From Maratus speciosus (taxonomy: Eukaryota > Arthropoda > Arachnida > Araneae > Salticidae), in assembly GCA_963932465.1 (NCBI GenBank), contig OZ010793.1:253839333-253903332 (forward strand): a DNA stretch of 64,000 bases, in the 5' to 3' direction. Positions 21,700-35,112 of the stretch are shown piece by piece. The position numbers and the translations under genes were made by a program. The notes under the pieces are model-generated. The model was not told where the DNA came from and made no database searches. It saw only the letters and a list, made by a program, of their open reading frames with translations. How positions within the stretch are numbered: the first letter of the stretch is position 1; every line of letters starts with the position of its first letter.

Positions 21700-22366
21700 G
21701 CAGCAGCAAAAACCTATTCGTGACGTCACCTTGCACAGCTCTATAAGGATTTTCGTTAAGAGGGTGCCAAACTGTTAAAATTACCCAAAAGTGGCCGAAA
21801 TTCTTTTTGACTAAAATACTTTTCAAAGATTTGGGAAGGAAGTGTGGTCCTCTCCTTCCTCTCTCTGCTTCCTGTACCCTATGCATCCCCCCCCCCCCCT
21901 CTCTTACACACAAAAAAAAAAAGAATGAGCGACATCAGAAAACTGATGAGTAAAATTTTATTGTAACAACTTTATTAGTTCATTGTTTGAAAGAAAAATT
22001 CGTCATTGATGTTTTCCTCTTAACGAGGGAAGTTAAAACCATTAATGATAACTTTTTTGTTTTAGACATCTTATAACAAAACGTAGATAAGTAAAAGGGA
22101 ATTTTGCAAACATACTCCAGTCAACCATTATTTTTTCTACTAGTTTCCTACTATTTTTCCATTATGACCATCATTCTTGTGATACCCTGTATACAGATGT
22201 GAATACTAGTACCTGGTAAAAAGATTATGTGTGTATACAATATATGTATATGAAATTTATTACTAGTCACTTAAGCATAATCACGAATAATTCTTATGGA
22301 TATATTAAAGGAAGCCCCCAAAATTATAATTTTCCAAGGGCCCTAGATAGACTAAGTCGGGCCTTG
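21700..22366 (+). mobile_element. Repeat family with CAGGGCCCGACTTA terminus, right part
   Basis: The right end, read inverted, is CAAGGCCCGACTTAGTC. It matches the left end CAGGGCCCGACTTA of the copy that starts at 63440, so the pair are terminal inverted repeats of one family, probably hAT. About 550 bp are alignable between the copies, with blocks such as TTAGACATCTTATAAC and TTGTATACAGATGTGA or close variants. The left boundary of this copy is unclear and a poly-C run (near 21886) lies inside. Confidence 0.55.
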
Positions 22367-23394
22367 TTTAATTACACAGATCCAAAGCCTTATTAATTCC
22401 TGGGCTAACTGGGCAATGACCCTGAGGCTCCCACATGTGGTATGTACTTTTCATACTGCTATCTATATATTCATATCTGTTTTTCTAAGGCACAGACATT
22501 TTTTGTGTGTGCGTGTGTGTGTCAATGTGGGGCCTCGTATGAATATCAGAACTTGTACTGGTCTTCAGCTTGATATGGCTCTGTACAGATCAAAGGATAT
22601 GTAAAGGAGGGGACAGAGAGATAGATGGAATCGGTACAAATGGCAGATGAGTTTTCCGGCGGAATTAAAATTTTGTAAAATAAAAGATGTGTACTAGAAT
22701 GCATATATGACATACAAGGCTTCATAAAAGAATTCGAATACATTATTGTCTATGGATGGTAATTACTGAAGGGGATTTTCAACTGTATTACCACGTATTT
22801 TGAAAATTGCTTGTTTTTATTTCTTCTTACTCCGTATAAAAATATGTAATTTGGGGCTATACTTGTATAACGTTATCAATATTTTGCTAATTTTGGACCC
22901 GCTACCCCCTTACGACATCATACGTTATCATTAGTAGTCGCCTCCCCCCCCCCGCCGCTTATATCGTTATAAATGTCTAAAAATTCTTTGATTTTTAGAT
23001 TCTGTTTCTTTCTTTTTATACACTTGCAGTGATATACACATATGATTATACATTTATTAGTCGCATATTTTACGGATTCAAGAAGCCAATAAAATATCAA
23101 CACATGAAATAAATTTATAACAAAGTTACTATTTAAAAGTATTTAACAATAGCATATTGTTACATAATGCATTCAAAAGTAATATTGTGTTCTGGCACTC
23201 ACTCCCTGCCTGGGGAGGCAAAAGCACAACTTATCAACAACACAGTGGACAACATTCTGTGTATTCCTTTACTGGTAAACTCAAGTATCATTCACACAGG
23301 TTAATATTAACACAAATAAAATTATTAACCATTATTAACCACTAACATTAAGGTTAGCTAACCTTAATGATTCTTAACCACTAACCAAAAGGGA
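22367..23394. other. Intronic DNA, one perfect palindrome
   Basis: No exon or element boundary was recognised. A GTGTGTGT tract lies at about 22505-22523. A perfect 24-bp palindrome with half-site CATTAAGGTTAG occupies 23346-23369, flanked by TTAACCACTAA on both sides, just before the second Helitron B copy. Confidence 0.4.
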
Positions 23395-25237
23395 ATCAAA
23401 AAACGTTCAGCAGAAAGCAAAAAAACGTTCTAAAACTGCGATTTTTGTGTTACTGAACAGCCTAGAAACATGAAATTAGGAATGGTAGTTACTTATAAGA
23501 TATAAATAATCTCTAAGAACATTTCCTAAAAAATTCGAAATTTAAAAGGGGTGAAAATGCGCAAAAAGCGTTCTAAAAAACATTCTAATTGGCGATTTCT
23601 ACGCAATCTCAGGAAGTGCCAAACCGATTTAAAAAAATAAAGCTGTCAAAATAATAGTGATAGCCCTTGCTCCAACATAGGCTATATTTTATGTCTGTGT
23701 CACTATCCCAAAGGGGGATTCAGGAGCAAAAAACATTCTAAAAATGCAACTTTTGTGTTACTGAAGGGCTTAGAAACATGAAATTTGGCATGGTAGTTAC
23801 TTATTAGATATAAATGATCTCTAAGAACATTGCTTAAAAAATTCGAAATTTAAAAGGAGTGAAAATACGGAAAAAGCATCCTAAAAATGTTCTAAAGGGC
23901 AATTTCTACGCAATCTCGGGAAGTATCAAACCGATTTCAAAAGTAATGGTTGGAAATTGATTGTGACAGCTTTTGTTCTAATTTAGGCTCTATTTCATGT
24001 CGGTGTCACTACCACCTGGATGCTGCAGGAACAAAAAATGTCCTAGATCACGATTTTTGTGATACTGCAGGTGATAGCAACATTAAATGAGGCATGGTAG
24101 TTACTTATAAGATATAAATGATTTCTAAGAACATTTCCTAAAAAATTCGAAGTTAAAAGGGATGAAAATGGGTCAGCGTTCTAAAAACGTAATAAATTGC
24201 AATTTCTAATCAGTCACAGGAAATATCGAACCGATTTCAGAATTAATGGTTGCAAATTGATGGTGACGGACCCTGCTCAAAAATAGTCCATCCTTTTTGT
24301 TGTTGTCACTACCAACTGCGAGTTGCAGTAGCCAAAAAGTTATAAATTGCGTTTTTTGTGATAGTGAGGCGTCTAACATTTTGAAATTTGGCACTTAAAA
24401 GATGCAAACGCTTTCTAAGAACCGTCGAAAGAAAATTCCAAATTTAAGATGATGAAGTGAGCAAAAGCGTTCTAAAAACTCAAAAAAATTTCTAAATTGT
24501 GATTTATGTGATACTGAAGAGGCTAGAAACTTGAAATATGGCATGGTAGTTACTCTTTAAAATATGAATGCCCTTTAAGAACAGTCTAAATTAAATTCGA
24601 AATTTAAAAGGGTTGACCCGAAGGGAAGGAGTGAAAAGCGTTCTAAAAATGTCCTAAGTTACGATTTCTATGCAATCTTAGGAAATAATGTCTGGGCAAC
24701 TTACCATTTTGGGTTGGCAGGTACAATAAGCGTTCTAAAAAAGTCTTTAAAAACTTTCTAAATTACGTTTTCTATGGAATATCAGGAAATACTAAACAGA
24801 CTTCAAAATTAATGGCGACAGTCTCTGTTTCAACATAGGCATTTTATGTTGGTGCCACTACCACCAGAGAGGTGGTAGACCGTTAGGCAAGAATCTTGAC
24901 ATGATGGTTAATTTTAAGATATAAATGCATTTTACGAAGATCATTTCTAAAAAATTCAAAACTTCAAATGAATGCTGAAATGAGTTTATGCAATGAGTAT
25001 AAAAGCTTCAAAATACTTTCTACATTATCATTTATTTAGAATTTGTTTTAGTTCTTATTAATTTAAGTCTCGTTTCTGCCCAATGCAGTGTAATAATGAA
25101 GTTTATTCAAACTGTGGCTTAATTAGTAATTTTTGAATTATTCCTAAAAGTATAATTTCTTCTAATAAAAATTAGACATGCAAATATCATTTGGCATATT
25201 TCAACTACTACGCGAGCAAAGCCGCGGTGTTTGCTAG
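23395..25237 (+). mobile_element. Helitron family B, 3' part with terminus
   Basis: The interior repeats the same ~300-bp units as 10.4-14.6 kb (GAAACATGAAATT.., ATTCGAAATTTAAAAGG, CAATCTCAGGAAGT). The 3' end reads CTACTACGCGAGCAAAGCCG, then CGGTGTTTGCTAG with CTAG at 25234-25237 followed by T. A terminal ACGCGNGCNAAGCCGCGG motif before CTAG is well known from arthropod Helitrons. The 5' end was not found, so the copy is 5'-truncated or the array has expanded from a fragment. Confidence 0.65.
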
Positions 25238-26990
25238 TAATCTATGAATTTTTTAATTTGTAGGAGGTTTTTTAACCTACAAATGTATGGTTTTTAATAT
25301 GGTGTAATCGGTTCTTCAGTATTTTGGTTACTTCGATGGATGCAAGGGTCATAAAGTAGGGGAAAAACATGAATGTGAGACTTCGTAATTAATGAAAGGA
25401 ATTTTTCTTCGTATTTTTTGAAAGGGGTTAGTTTAATATTTTTTCGAACTGACAGCGGAATTTAAAAGTAAAAATACGAAATTTAAAAATATATCACCCG
25501 TTTTTCCGTATTTTGTGCAGTTCTGCTGTAGTAGTGCGTTAAGAAATACGGTAAAGAAAATTAGCTGATCTCGCATTTTACCTTTTCTCTGCTAGTGAGC
25601 TTCGCAGAGCTTCGAACTGAGCACACGCAGGCGAGTTTGCCGATTTACAGTAAAAAAAATACGATTTTCACGAATTTTTAATTAAAATCTTTGTTTATTA
25701 TCGAAAAATGAAAAATGTGAGCCTCAGGTGCATTGGACCCTGCTTTGGACTATCCTCATACAAATTTTCATACTACTGCGCGCGGTAGATTTTGCTAGCC
25801 TTTGCCAAAACACACAGAGCAATCTTTTCTTTTATTAGTATAGATAAGCAACTGTCCTTGAACATAAGCTATCCATATTACAAATTTAAAAGAATTATAA
25901 AATTTATTTTCTTTTAATAAGCTCTTTTAATCCGCCATCCCCTCAAAGAAACACCCTTTCTCCCTTGACATATAAATTATAATTAAAGGGATTTAAAAAA
26001 AAAATCACTCAGTAAAATGCCAAAATTTGATGTTTGGGGGCCAATTCTACAAAATGTATCTCATATCGCAAATGTATCTCAAATGTATCTCATTTGTCTA
26101 TTATACTCCATTTACCTTGCTCTCTGCCCTTTACCTTGAAAAAGATAATAGAAAATATTGACTTTTCAATATTTTTACAATGGGATTTTTAGGGACATTT
26201 TAACAAAAGTTTTATTATTGCGTCTTAAGTGGTCATACTCCCTCCATCTAAAAAATATTGTCTACCTCCAGATTAAAAAGTTTCACATGAGAATCACATT
26301 TATCATGATTGTCAAAAACAATGTTCTTTACAGTTTTCCCCAATAATGTAATTTTTTAACGATTTTAGCTTATGTTTCGCAAATCGCAATTCACAAAAGT
26401 GGCATTTTTACATTTTCGGTACCTTTTTTGCCTGCATTCACTATTAAGACACATGCCATTGCAAACACAACACTAAAACATTTTACAAACTATATACAGA
26501 TTTGATAATGAAATTGATATTTGGATATATGCATAGGGGAGACTAGGGAGGGTTGACCCACTTTTTACAAAAGGATTTTTTATTTTTTAAATATTGAACG
26601 TAGAATAAAGTTTCAAAATAAAATTGCTACATAAGTGTAATAAATAAGAAATTTGAAAAATCATTGATTTTAATCATAAGAAAATAATAGTTCAAGTCTC
26701 CCAACATATGTTGGTGGGTTGACCCACTACATTTTATATTCAAATATTTCTTAAGGGAAATAAAATTAGTTTTTAAAAAAGCAGAATAACTTCCTGCTAC
26801 ATTCTTTAATTATTATTAAAAAAATATTTTTGAAAATATGATGCTTAAACAAACCTGTTTAGACGCAATCGTAAGTCAGAGGAAAAAATTTTTGTTCTAA
26901 ACATGATTTTGAGTGATATGAATGACATAATAGGTTGAAGTGCAGACCGCTGCGACCCCATGCATTAAAATACCATACATTTATATCTTA
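25238..26990. other. Intronic DNA with a possible minus-strand Helitron 5' end
   Basis: On the minus strand TCTATACTAATAAAAG starts at 25844 after an A and is followed by GCTCTGTGTGTTTTGGC, which looks like a Helitron 5' end, but no matching 3' end was located. A GGGTTGACCCAC motif occurs near 26553 (partial) and 26715, the latter as palindrome GTGGGTTGACCCAC. No coding evidence. Confidence 0.35.
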
Positions 26991-29891
26991 CTAGCAGAAC
27001 TACCCGGCTTCGCCCGTGTCAATTATAAGAAGCCTTCCAGGTAAAATAAATTAAAACGAAATAATACGGCAATCACAATAACTGAAATTTGTACATTCCC
27101 ATCCACAAATCGTTATAAAGACAATCAAAAAACATGGCGTTATTGTCTTGCAACCACAGTAAAATCCCTGAGCTTTAATAACAGAATGCATGTTTTCTTT
27201 GGCGGGTATAAGAGAAAATATGATTTTCCTGACAATACGAAAAAAAGAAATTCCTCCAAATCACGCAGCACTTAGTGAAATTCTCGTTTGTATGGTATTA
27301 TCTACATTATAAAGTAAAAACACTGTGTCAGTGCCCATAAATTGTGCCCCATAAATTGTAACCCATAAAATGTGCCTTTACTGCAATTTTTCTAACTTTT
27401 AAACATCACACAATTTCATTTTTTACAATGTCGAATAGGAAAAAGTTCTCTCAAATGAAATTTGTTTAAAAATTGTACCTCAGTTTTCTGATTTTAATGG
27501 ATTTTAAAATAATTTTTAAGCATGGATATTTTTAAAGTTGAGTTCAACACGATTACGAAAGATGAACCTGTTTACACTTAATGCAATAGTATAAAGAAAA
27601 GACATGTCTATGAGTAACGCTGGTATCATATTTTCGGTGGCAACAACCTAACACAACAAATTTCCCTTTTATTGCAGTTTGACGTCTAAATATTGTACAT
27701 TCGATTGTTCCAACGTATTATAGAAAACAAAAGTACTTTCAGTGACATTTGTTTGTAATGTTTATCTCAATTGACGAATTTTTTATGGGTTTTAAAATAA
27801 TTTTTAAGTATCATATTTTTTAAATATGCTTGCAACCCAAATACAAAAGATTAACTCAATTGTTCAAAAACATTGTAAATAATTTATAATTTGTTTGCTT
27901 TCGCGTAATATTCAATAACTAACTTGGCAAACGAAATTAAAACGCCAAAAATAAAATAAAATAAAACACGAATTTAACAGATATCAAATCAAACTACTCA
28001 AAATAACCTGATAAGTATATAAAATTCAAATGGGAATTTCGTTCCGGGTGCATATAAATTGAATTCTTCAGAGCGGATTTTCATGCGACTTGCACTATTA
28101 GTTTTTTAGGGAAGATTTTAGTGCGTAACATATTGTTTTCCGTTAATCATAGAATTATAGGGAAAGTTATATAATGTTGTGAACCCAATTATGAAGGATT
28201 AGTCTCATTAGCTGAATGAAAAATGCAGAACTATTTCTATCTCTAAGTATATTGACGGGTTTATCTTCGGTAATGGGGCTGTGCGCTAGGGTATTCTTAT
28301 TTTAATGAGTGTGCCTGACACCTATTATGGCATGCACCTTTGTTTAAAACAATATAGAATGACTTATGTTTTAAGCGACTATCTGGCATGCAACTTGATT
28401 ACACAATACTAACCTGCAAATGCTTAAGGTACTTCTCCAGTTCCCTGCTCAACAACGCGAAACTTTCTGACACATTTTCTGACTCATTAAACGTAAAGGC
28501 TTAAAATTTGTAGGCCTGACTATTAAAGCGATTTGGAATTGAAATGAGGTTTACCTTTTTTTATAAATAAATTATTTATCGAGTTATGAGCAATCGTGGT
28601 TGCGTGACGGCCGGTTTTTATCGTTTATTGCACTGCTGCGTCCGAAATTCAGTTCAAAACACTAACTGAAAGATCTTATACCTTTACCAACAAATGGAAA
28701 CTATCTTTCGATTACATAGTTTCTAAATAAGAACTCCTGTCAATTTCATGCGTTTCCGAACAAAAATTAATTAAAAAATATGTCAGAAAATAGCTCCTTT
28801 GGATTTGAGACAGCCTTAACTTGAAGTTTATGAAAAAACTCACATTTTTAGTTTTAATTTTGGAACTCGCGGAATTTAAATTCAGAAAAAGGTTGTTCTT
28901 TTGGCACATTGTGGTAATTTTTTTTAACTTTTAAAGTTAAAATACATGTTTTCTTTGGCGCGCGTAACAGAAGTATACAATATCTTCACAATACGAGGGG
29001 GAAATGCAAAAAAAATACATCCAAATGAGGTAGTAGTTACTAAAATTTTATTTGGAAAATTTGAAATTTTATTGAAATTAAATCTACAATGATTAGATGA
29101 AATGATGTCATTTTCCATAAATTTTAAATCAAGACATCTGTCAAAATATTCTTGAAAATGTAAATAACCGCTCTCTTTTTGCTATAAACTACACAAAATT
29201 TTAGCATTGAATCTAATCCAATACAACACTTAGCGATAACGTATAGCTATAAGATATGGCTGTAGTATACAATCGAAGTAGTAAGCAAAATATAGGAGCC
29301 ATATGTTTACAATGAGTTTGATTACGCGTTGAAAATATTTGATAGAATGTGACGTCATATCTAGCCTTTTCTTCTTTTTCTTAAATTGTTTTCATGAAAT
29401 TTACTGTTTGTATTAAAATAGATGTTTTAATTTTAAAAAAAACATTCAAATTGAGCTGCTACGTTATTTTTCCGCTCTTATAGTTACAGTTTTTATTTTA
29501 TATACAAAAAAATGTAAATTTTCTGTTTAGAATGACGTCAATATCAAACACGCAAAAATATAGCAAGAAAATCTGAATTTTTATTGGCAAATAGAAACAA
29601 AATGCACGCGTTATCCTTATTTTTTTCACATTATTGTGTCAATTTTTAGGGTTTGGCAACAGGAAAGAAACGTTTGAATTAAAAAAGATTTAAAAAGAGA
29701 TATTTCTATAATGTTAAATTATGGAAGTGGTAGAAAAAACGGATAAATTGTGGTCTGACATTTTTTTTAAATAGACAGTGATCTTTTCCACGTTCTGAAA
29801 CGTATGTACATCGAGTTTCGTGCAAATCGGTCAAAAATTAAAGATTTGTATAAAGGGCATACACACAGAGAACGGCTTTTATATATAGAGA
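26991..29891 (-). mobile_element. Helitron on the minus strand, composite
   Basis: Read on the minus strand, the 5' end TCTCTATATATAAAAGCCG (from 29891, preceded by A) leads into TTCTCTGTGTGTATG. The 3' end is GGGCGAAGCCGGGTAGTTC, then TGCTAG, with CTAG at 26991-26994 and T beyond. These are typical Helitron ends, 2.9 kb apart. Inside are blocks similar to family A (28390-28830 resembles 1980-2470, and CATTATAAAGTAAAAAC near 27306 resembles its 5' end) and two related TTTTCTTTGGCG segments at about 27193 and 28948. An older element may thus have been split by another insertion. No coding capacity remains. Confidence 0.6.
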
Positions 29892-30108
29892 TTTCATCTC
29901 GTAATTCAGACAAAAACGAAACATACTTAAACAGTTTTAAAATTATACCTGAGCAGATACTAAAATATTGACTCCTTAGATTTTTTTATTAATCTTAGTT
30001 TGAATTATTTTTTTTATTTAATGAAAATGGAAAAGTAAATAAGATACATAATTTTAGCACATTTATCTGTCACAGTATCTAAATTCAACAATTCTGTGAA
30101 TAATAATA

Positions 30109-30355
30109 GGCTTGCGCGCTAACATAAAAATGACGACTGTCGAAGGCAATTTTTTTTTCACCGCCTCTTGAATTTGAATAGCAATAACTTTTTTTAAGCC
30201 TTTTTTTCTCAACCTTATTTTTTTTTTTTATTATTAAATAAGTTAAGACAAAACTTTAAGAAAATAATGATGTCTAAATTCAGAGGAGCATACAAGCCTC
30301 TAAAAAAATAATTCCACGAATGACTGTCGCCATTTTTTGTGTGAGCGCGTAGGCG
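30109..30355. mobile_element. TA-flanked MITE with GCGCGCT ends
   Basis: The left end GGCTTGCGCGCTAACAT and the right end, inverted, CGCCTACGCGCTCACAC are imperfect terminal repeats that continue through AAAAATGACGAC and AAAAATGGCGAC. TA dinucleotides lie at both borders (30107-30108 and 30356-30357). It is non-coding. Confidence 0.65.
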
Positions 30356-31259
30356 TAGTATTCTGAATCAGGTCCGGTGCTTAATTGATGGTAAATAATC
30401 TGATGCAGTCTTAATATGAAGTGATATCTGATGTAATTTGAATATGAAATTAATTTTGTATAATCAATCTTTAACGATTTAAATACATATTAATTAGTAA
30501 TTCTTTTAATAAATTTTTGGCTATTTAATATTTTAAAATTATAAATATATCCAATTTTTCAAGATAGAGGGCCCCCAAAAAGTTCCGGTGAGAGGGGCCT
30601 CACACTTCATAAATCCGCCACTGTAAAGAGGCTAAATTCCTGTCTTTTCCTATTTCTAAAAAGATCGCCAACTCTCCAACTTTTCAATGATCACGAAAAT
30701 AGTTTATACGCAGTAATGTCACACATTTGCTCTATTAAATCCCCAATTTTTTTTGTAATTGGCCTAATTATTATATGATTCAGTTCATCTGAACCTGGGG
30801 CTTAGTTCGGTTTGAAAGAGTATAAACATTTTTTAATTTATTGATGTGTAAAAGGTTCTTCCGAGTTATTTTGCTCCATAAGTGATTAATCTGTTCTGCA
30901 GAAAAGGCCAAAAATTATCAATGCTATGTTTTTAAATGTGTTTTGTTTTGTTGGTACTATGAAGAAGTACCATATAATTATTATCTGTGAAAATTATTGT
31001 AAGCAACTTTTTTTACCTTTTCCAAATGGGTTATTCCAATAACTACAGAAGACATTTCAAACTGTTCCCTGTGAATCTCCTCATCTCTAAGTCTCTAAAA
31101 TCGCTTTTCTGCACTGTCCTCTACTACGTTTCCGTCTACTACTATCTCGCTCTTTTACTGAGATAAATTTTTGTTGTTTCAATTTGCCTGACCACCAACT
31201 TATTTTTGACTTATGGGTACTTAAACGTTTCTTTATATATATACCAGCTGATTTTCCCG

Positions 31260-33005
31260 GGATATGTATGATTTTGTATCTTTTGAAAATATTTTAAATG
31301 AACCTAGTTTGGGAGGGCCCACTGCCTTCTGCAGCGTCCAGGGTGTTCCCAACAAACCTATTTCTAAACGAACCTGGGATTTGGGTCCCAGATTCCTAAA
31401 GCACCATGTACCGGAAATGCTCTGCACGTGGCGGAGACAATCAAAACCAAGTTGAGTGAGCCAAATTTCGTAGTAGTCCATAGAACCCGAAAAAAGAATG
31501 CACCATTAATGTTCAAAAATGTTGGTAACTGATAAAAATTTAAGATAAACTAAGATAAGACTGGTCTAAGATAAAATTTCATAATACAGAAAGCAGCCGA
31601 ATTGTAATCTTAAGTTGAATGAACCAAATCCTGTTGAAATTGGGCCCTTAGAACTCGAGGAAAGAATGCGCCGCCAAGCAGTGGAACGTGCCCCCCTCTC
31701 CATGTAAATTTCATAAATTACTTTTAATATTAGCAAGATATTTAATAAACGGATGAAAATCCTTATCTAAAATTACCTTTAAACTAACGCGATTTTTAAT
31801 TTACGGCTGTAGTGATTAAAAGTAAGTTTTTGCCGAAAAAGGAGATTAATGTTCGAAAAAGGTGGTAGCTGAGGTAAAAAGAAGGATCAGGCCCTAGGTG
31901 CCAGGATCTTAGCTGGAATGTAGTTGGGTATGAAATTTTTTAGTGGTTTTAAAGTGCTAGTGACGCTAAAACTATGTTACAGAAAATTGTAATAAAATCG
32001 GATCATTTTAAAAGAAGCTGCAACAAAGGGTCCAAGAAGGAGATTAATATTCAAAATTGTTGATAGCTGAAGTTTGAGAATTTTTTTTGTCATTCATGTA
32101 GTAACTGAAGGACTTAAGAAGTTGTTAGAAAAAAAAAAGCTAATGAATCGTACCATTTTTAAGAGAGCCATAACAAAGGGCCCATAGGGGGGCAATATGA
32201 GCAGGGCCCTAACATGAAAACGTGTTAAATGGTCTTAGTTCTTAGCTCTTTAGGTCTTAAATTAGTCAAAATTAAGCATATAGGTATCAATTAATCATTA
32301 GAATAAAATTTTGAAGAAATGTGCAAAAATGGGAGAGGGGTGCTTAAAACAGGGCCCTGAGTTCCCAGTAAAAATATGAGGGTGTTCGTCCGGGGAGAGG
32401 AGTCCAAGACTCAACTTTAAAATTTTGCATTGAGAATGCGAGAAAATTAGGATGTGAAAAATGCATGCTGTACGAGAAGTTCAAGGGGCACCGAATCGGG
32501 CCCTATGTGATCCTAGGGTGTCCAGGATTTTAACTGGAATCTAGAAACGAGAGAATAACTAAAAGGAAAGGGGTTCAAAAATGAAGATCGGATTAAGAGA
32601 GAGCAATTTATTGACAATTTATGGTGCAAAAACTTCAAGGGACCCGGTACAGGACGCCCAAGGTGTCAGGGTCTTAACTGGCATGTAGTTGGGTATAAAG
32701 ATATTTTAGTAGATTTTAAAATAATCGGTGGACGCTAGAACTATGTTAAAGAAAACTGCATGCAATTCAGATAATTTTTTAAAAAGCTGCACATAGGGCC
32801 CCAAGAAGGCGATTAATATTCAAAATTGGTGGTAGCTAAAGTATAATTTTTTTTTTTTTGTCATTCATGTAGTAGCTGGAGGACCTAAGAAGTTGTTAGA
32901 GAAAAAAGCTAGTGAATCAGACCATTTTTAATCATGATATAATAGGGGGCACAAAAGGGACCAACTGATAATTAAAAGCAGGACCCTAACATGAAAACAT
33001 GTTTC
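31260..33005. repeat. Dispersed repeat with a ~765-bp direct duplication
   Basis: The blocks TAGTTGGGTA (31921 and 32686), AGGAGATTAATATTCAAAAT or its variant, TCATTCATGTAGTA and AAGAAGTTGTTAGA recur in the same order about 765 bp apart. The first 310 bp or so (31415-31727) are also present in inverse orientation at 33706-34019, and a diverged copy of the GGCGGAGACAATCAAAACC block is at 43670-43690. Family identity is unknown. Short frames such as 31264-31455 fall in this repeat and are not gene-like. Confidence 0.55.
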
Positions 33006-33181
33006 ATTAAATATATATATATATTACAGACATCGATTAGTATATTATTGAGGATTTCGTGTTTTCTGTTACATTCTTCAGATGATGTTTTTTATAAAAT
33101 ATATAGATGATATTAGATGTTAAGACGCCACAGAAAAATCATTTGAAAGACAATGTTGTCTATGAAAAAAATAAACAGGCG

Positions 33182-35112
33182 CACGGTGGGTGATTTGCCG
33201 ATTCTAGCTGACCAAAATAATTTATTCGCCAACATAGTCACTTCGACATCAAATTGAACAATGTTATTGATATTCACTCATGAATGTTAGGTATTGCAAA
33301 ATGTAGCATGTAGCAGTCATAATTTCGTTACAGCGGCAATCAAAAGTATTTCATTACAGTACGGCCTATGGAGAAAAATCATTTGCGGTGGTTTTTAATG
33401 ATGTTTCATAATTTCAAACACATTGAAATTTATATACATATCTATGAAGTGCACTACAAGATGATTGCTATAGAATATGACATGGATAGTATTTATCTAT
33501 CAGTTACAGGGACACTAAAAATAATTAGGTTACATTATGGTCTATGGAAAAAAATTGTTTGTGGTGTATTTAGTTCATGTTACACTATTTCAAATGTATT
33601 TAAATTGATATATTTTTTCGAGGTGCTCTATAAGATGCTTACTGTTGAATATGATGTGCCATTCATCTTTCATATACAGGGAAGGGGGGTGTTATATAAC
33701 TTATGTTAAAAGTAATTTATGAAATTTATATGGAGGGGGGGGGGGCACGTTCCACTGCTTGGCGACGCATTCTTTCCTCGAGTTCTAAGGGCCCAATTTC
33801 AACAGGATTTGGTTCATTCAACTTAAGATTACAATTCGGCTACTCTCTGTATTATGAAATTTTATCTTAGACCAGTCTTATCTTAGTTTATCTTAAATTT
33901 TTATCAGTTACCAAATTTTTTGAACATTAATGGTGCATTCTTTTTTCGGGTTCTATGGACTACTACGAGATTTGGCTCACTCAACTTGGTTTTGATTGTC
34001 TCCGCCACGTGCGGAGCATAATCCTAAAATTTATTTCCGAATAAATCCTAAAATTTATTTTTTATAAAATTTAAGATACGGGCCAAACATTCGACAGCTT
34101 TAATGAAAATTGCGACGTTTTATATTCTGTTGTATATTTATATTTATATCTGCACAGAGGAACCTTATGTAAAGAATGGGAATCATAGTATATCATAAGA
34201 AAATGCCTACATTATGTTTTACATTGTATCAAATCTGAATATGGAGAATTTGTCTGGATCAATTTTGTAACCACTCGAAATTACCAACCAAGTAATATAT
34301 TTTACATTATTTTGTCCTGAGATACCTACATACAACTGACAATAGCTGTTCAAATTTGGTCATAAATTTAAACATTTCGTCCTTGCAAAACTTCACGTCC
34401 TCTTCATTGTAATTTTTCTCTATAAACAAAATATTTTCAACCAAATTCACATTTTCGTTACATTTTAAATTTTGTTGCCGTTGCATAACGGTGAAAAAGT
34501 TTACTTTTGGGACTAACTTAAATTCCGATGTATTTGATGAAAAGAAAATGATACTTGAACTAGCCAATTAAATTTATTTAGATTTAATAAACTAAAAACA
34601 ATTCTAAAAACTGGAAGGGCATCTAAGGGCAGACAAATTAAATTGGAACGAAAAGTTAATAATCTAAACTAATCATATCAAAAATTGAGCTTAATCGTGC
34701 TTTATCATATAACTTTTTCAATATTAAAACTCCAAAATTGTAAAAAAAAATACACAGTTTTTCGAGACATTAAATGTGAAATAACAGCTGATGTGTGCAA
34801 ACTTTATGCTCACAAATCCGATAAAATGAAGGCCATTTTTTTTTTTGAAAGCGTCCATAATCGAGCAGTATATTTTATTCCTCTTCAAGTAATAGAATAA
34901 AGAACTATACTCAAATTGATTGATTCATTCCCAACTAAGAAGCACCAACTTTGCACTAGTCTATGGACCATAGAATTATATTTATATCACAACCAATAGC
35001 AGGGTACAACGCCTTAACTATAGAACTATAACGCGCAAAAAATAAATTACGCTAGTATAAACTTTTAAAAATCGACTTTTGGCCAGCTAGAATCGGTAAA
35101 TCACTCACTGTG
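33182..35112. mobile_element. Transib-type element, non-autonomous
   Basis: The ends are CACGGTGGGTGATTTGCCGA and, inverted, CACAGTGAGTGATTTACCGA, continuing as TTCTAGCTGACCAAAA and TTCTAGCTGGCCAAAA, with 4 differences in about 36 bp. A perfect 5-bp duplication AGGCG flanks it (33177-33181 and 35113-35117). CACWRTG ends, about 36-bp TIRs and 5-bp GC-rich target duplications are hallmarks of Transib, the transposon lineage related to RAG1; CACAGTG is also the V(D)J recombination heptamer. No RAG1-like core was recognised in the 1.9-kb interior, which holds a 177-bp tandem duplication (33365-33690) and an inverted copy of the repeat from 31.4 kb. It is therefore a non-autonomous or decayed copy. 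Confidence 0.7.
33706..34019. repeat. Inverted partner of the repeat at 31415-31727
   Basis: This is nearly the exact reverse complement of 31415-31727; for example GTTCCACTGCTTGGCG here against CGCCAAGCAGTGGAAC there. The spacer between the arms is about 2.0 kb. This arm lies within the Transib-type element while the other lies outside it, so the two arms are separate insertions or products of a rearrangement, not TIRs of one element. Confidence 0.8.

Noticed and set aside
34307..34567. Minus-strand 86-codon frame as a Transib transposase part
   Set aside because: No RAG1-core motif or catalytic residues could be recognised.
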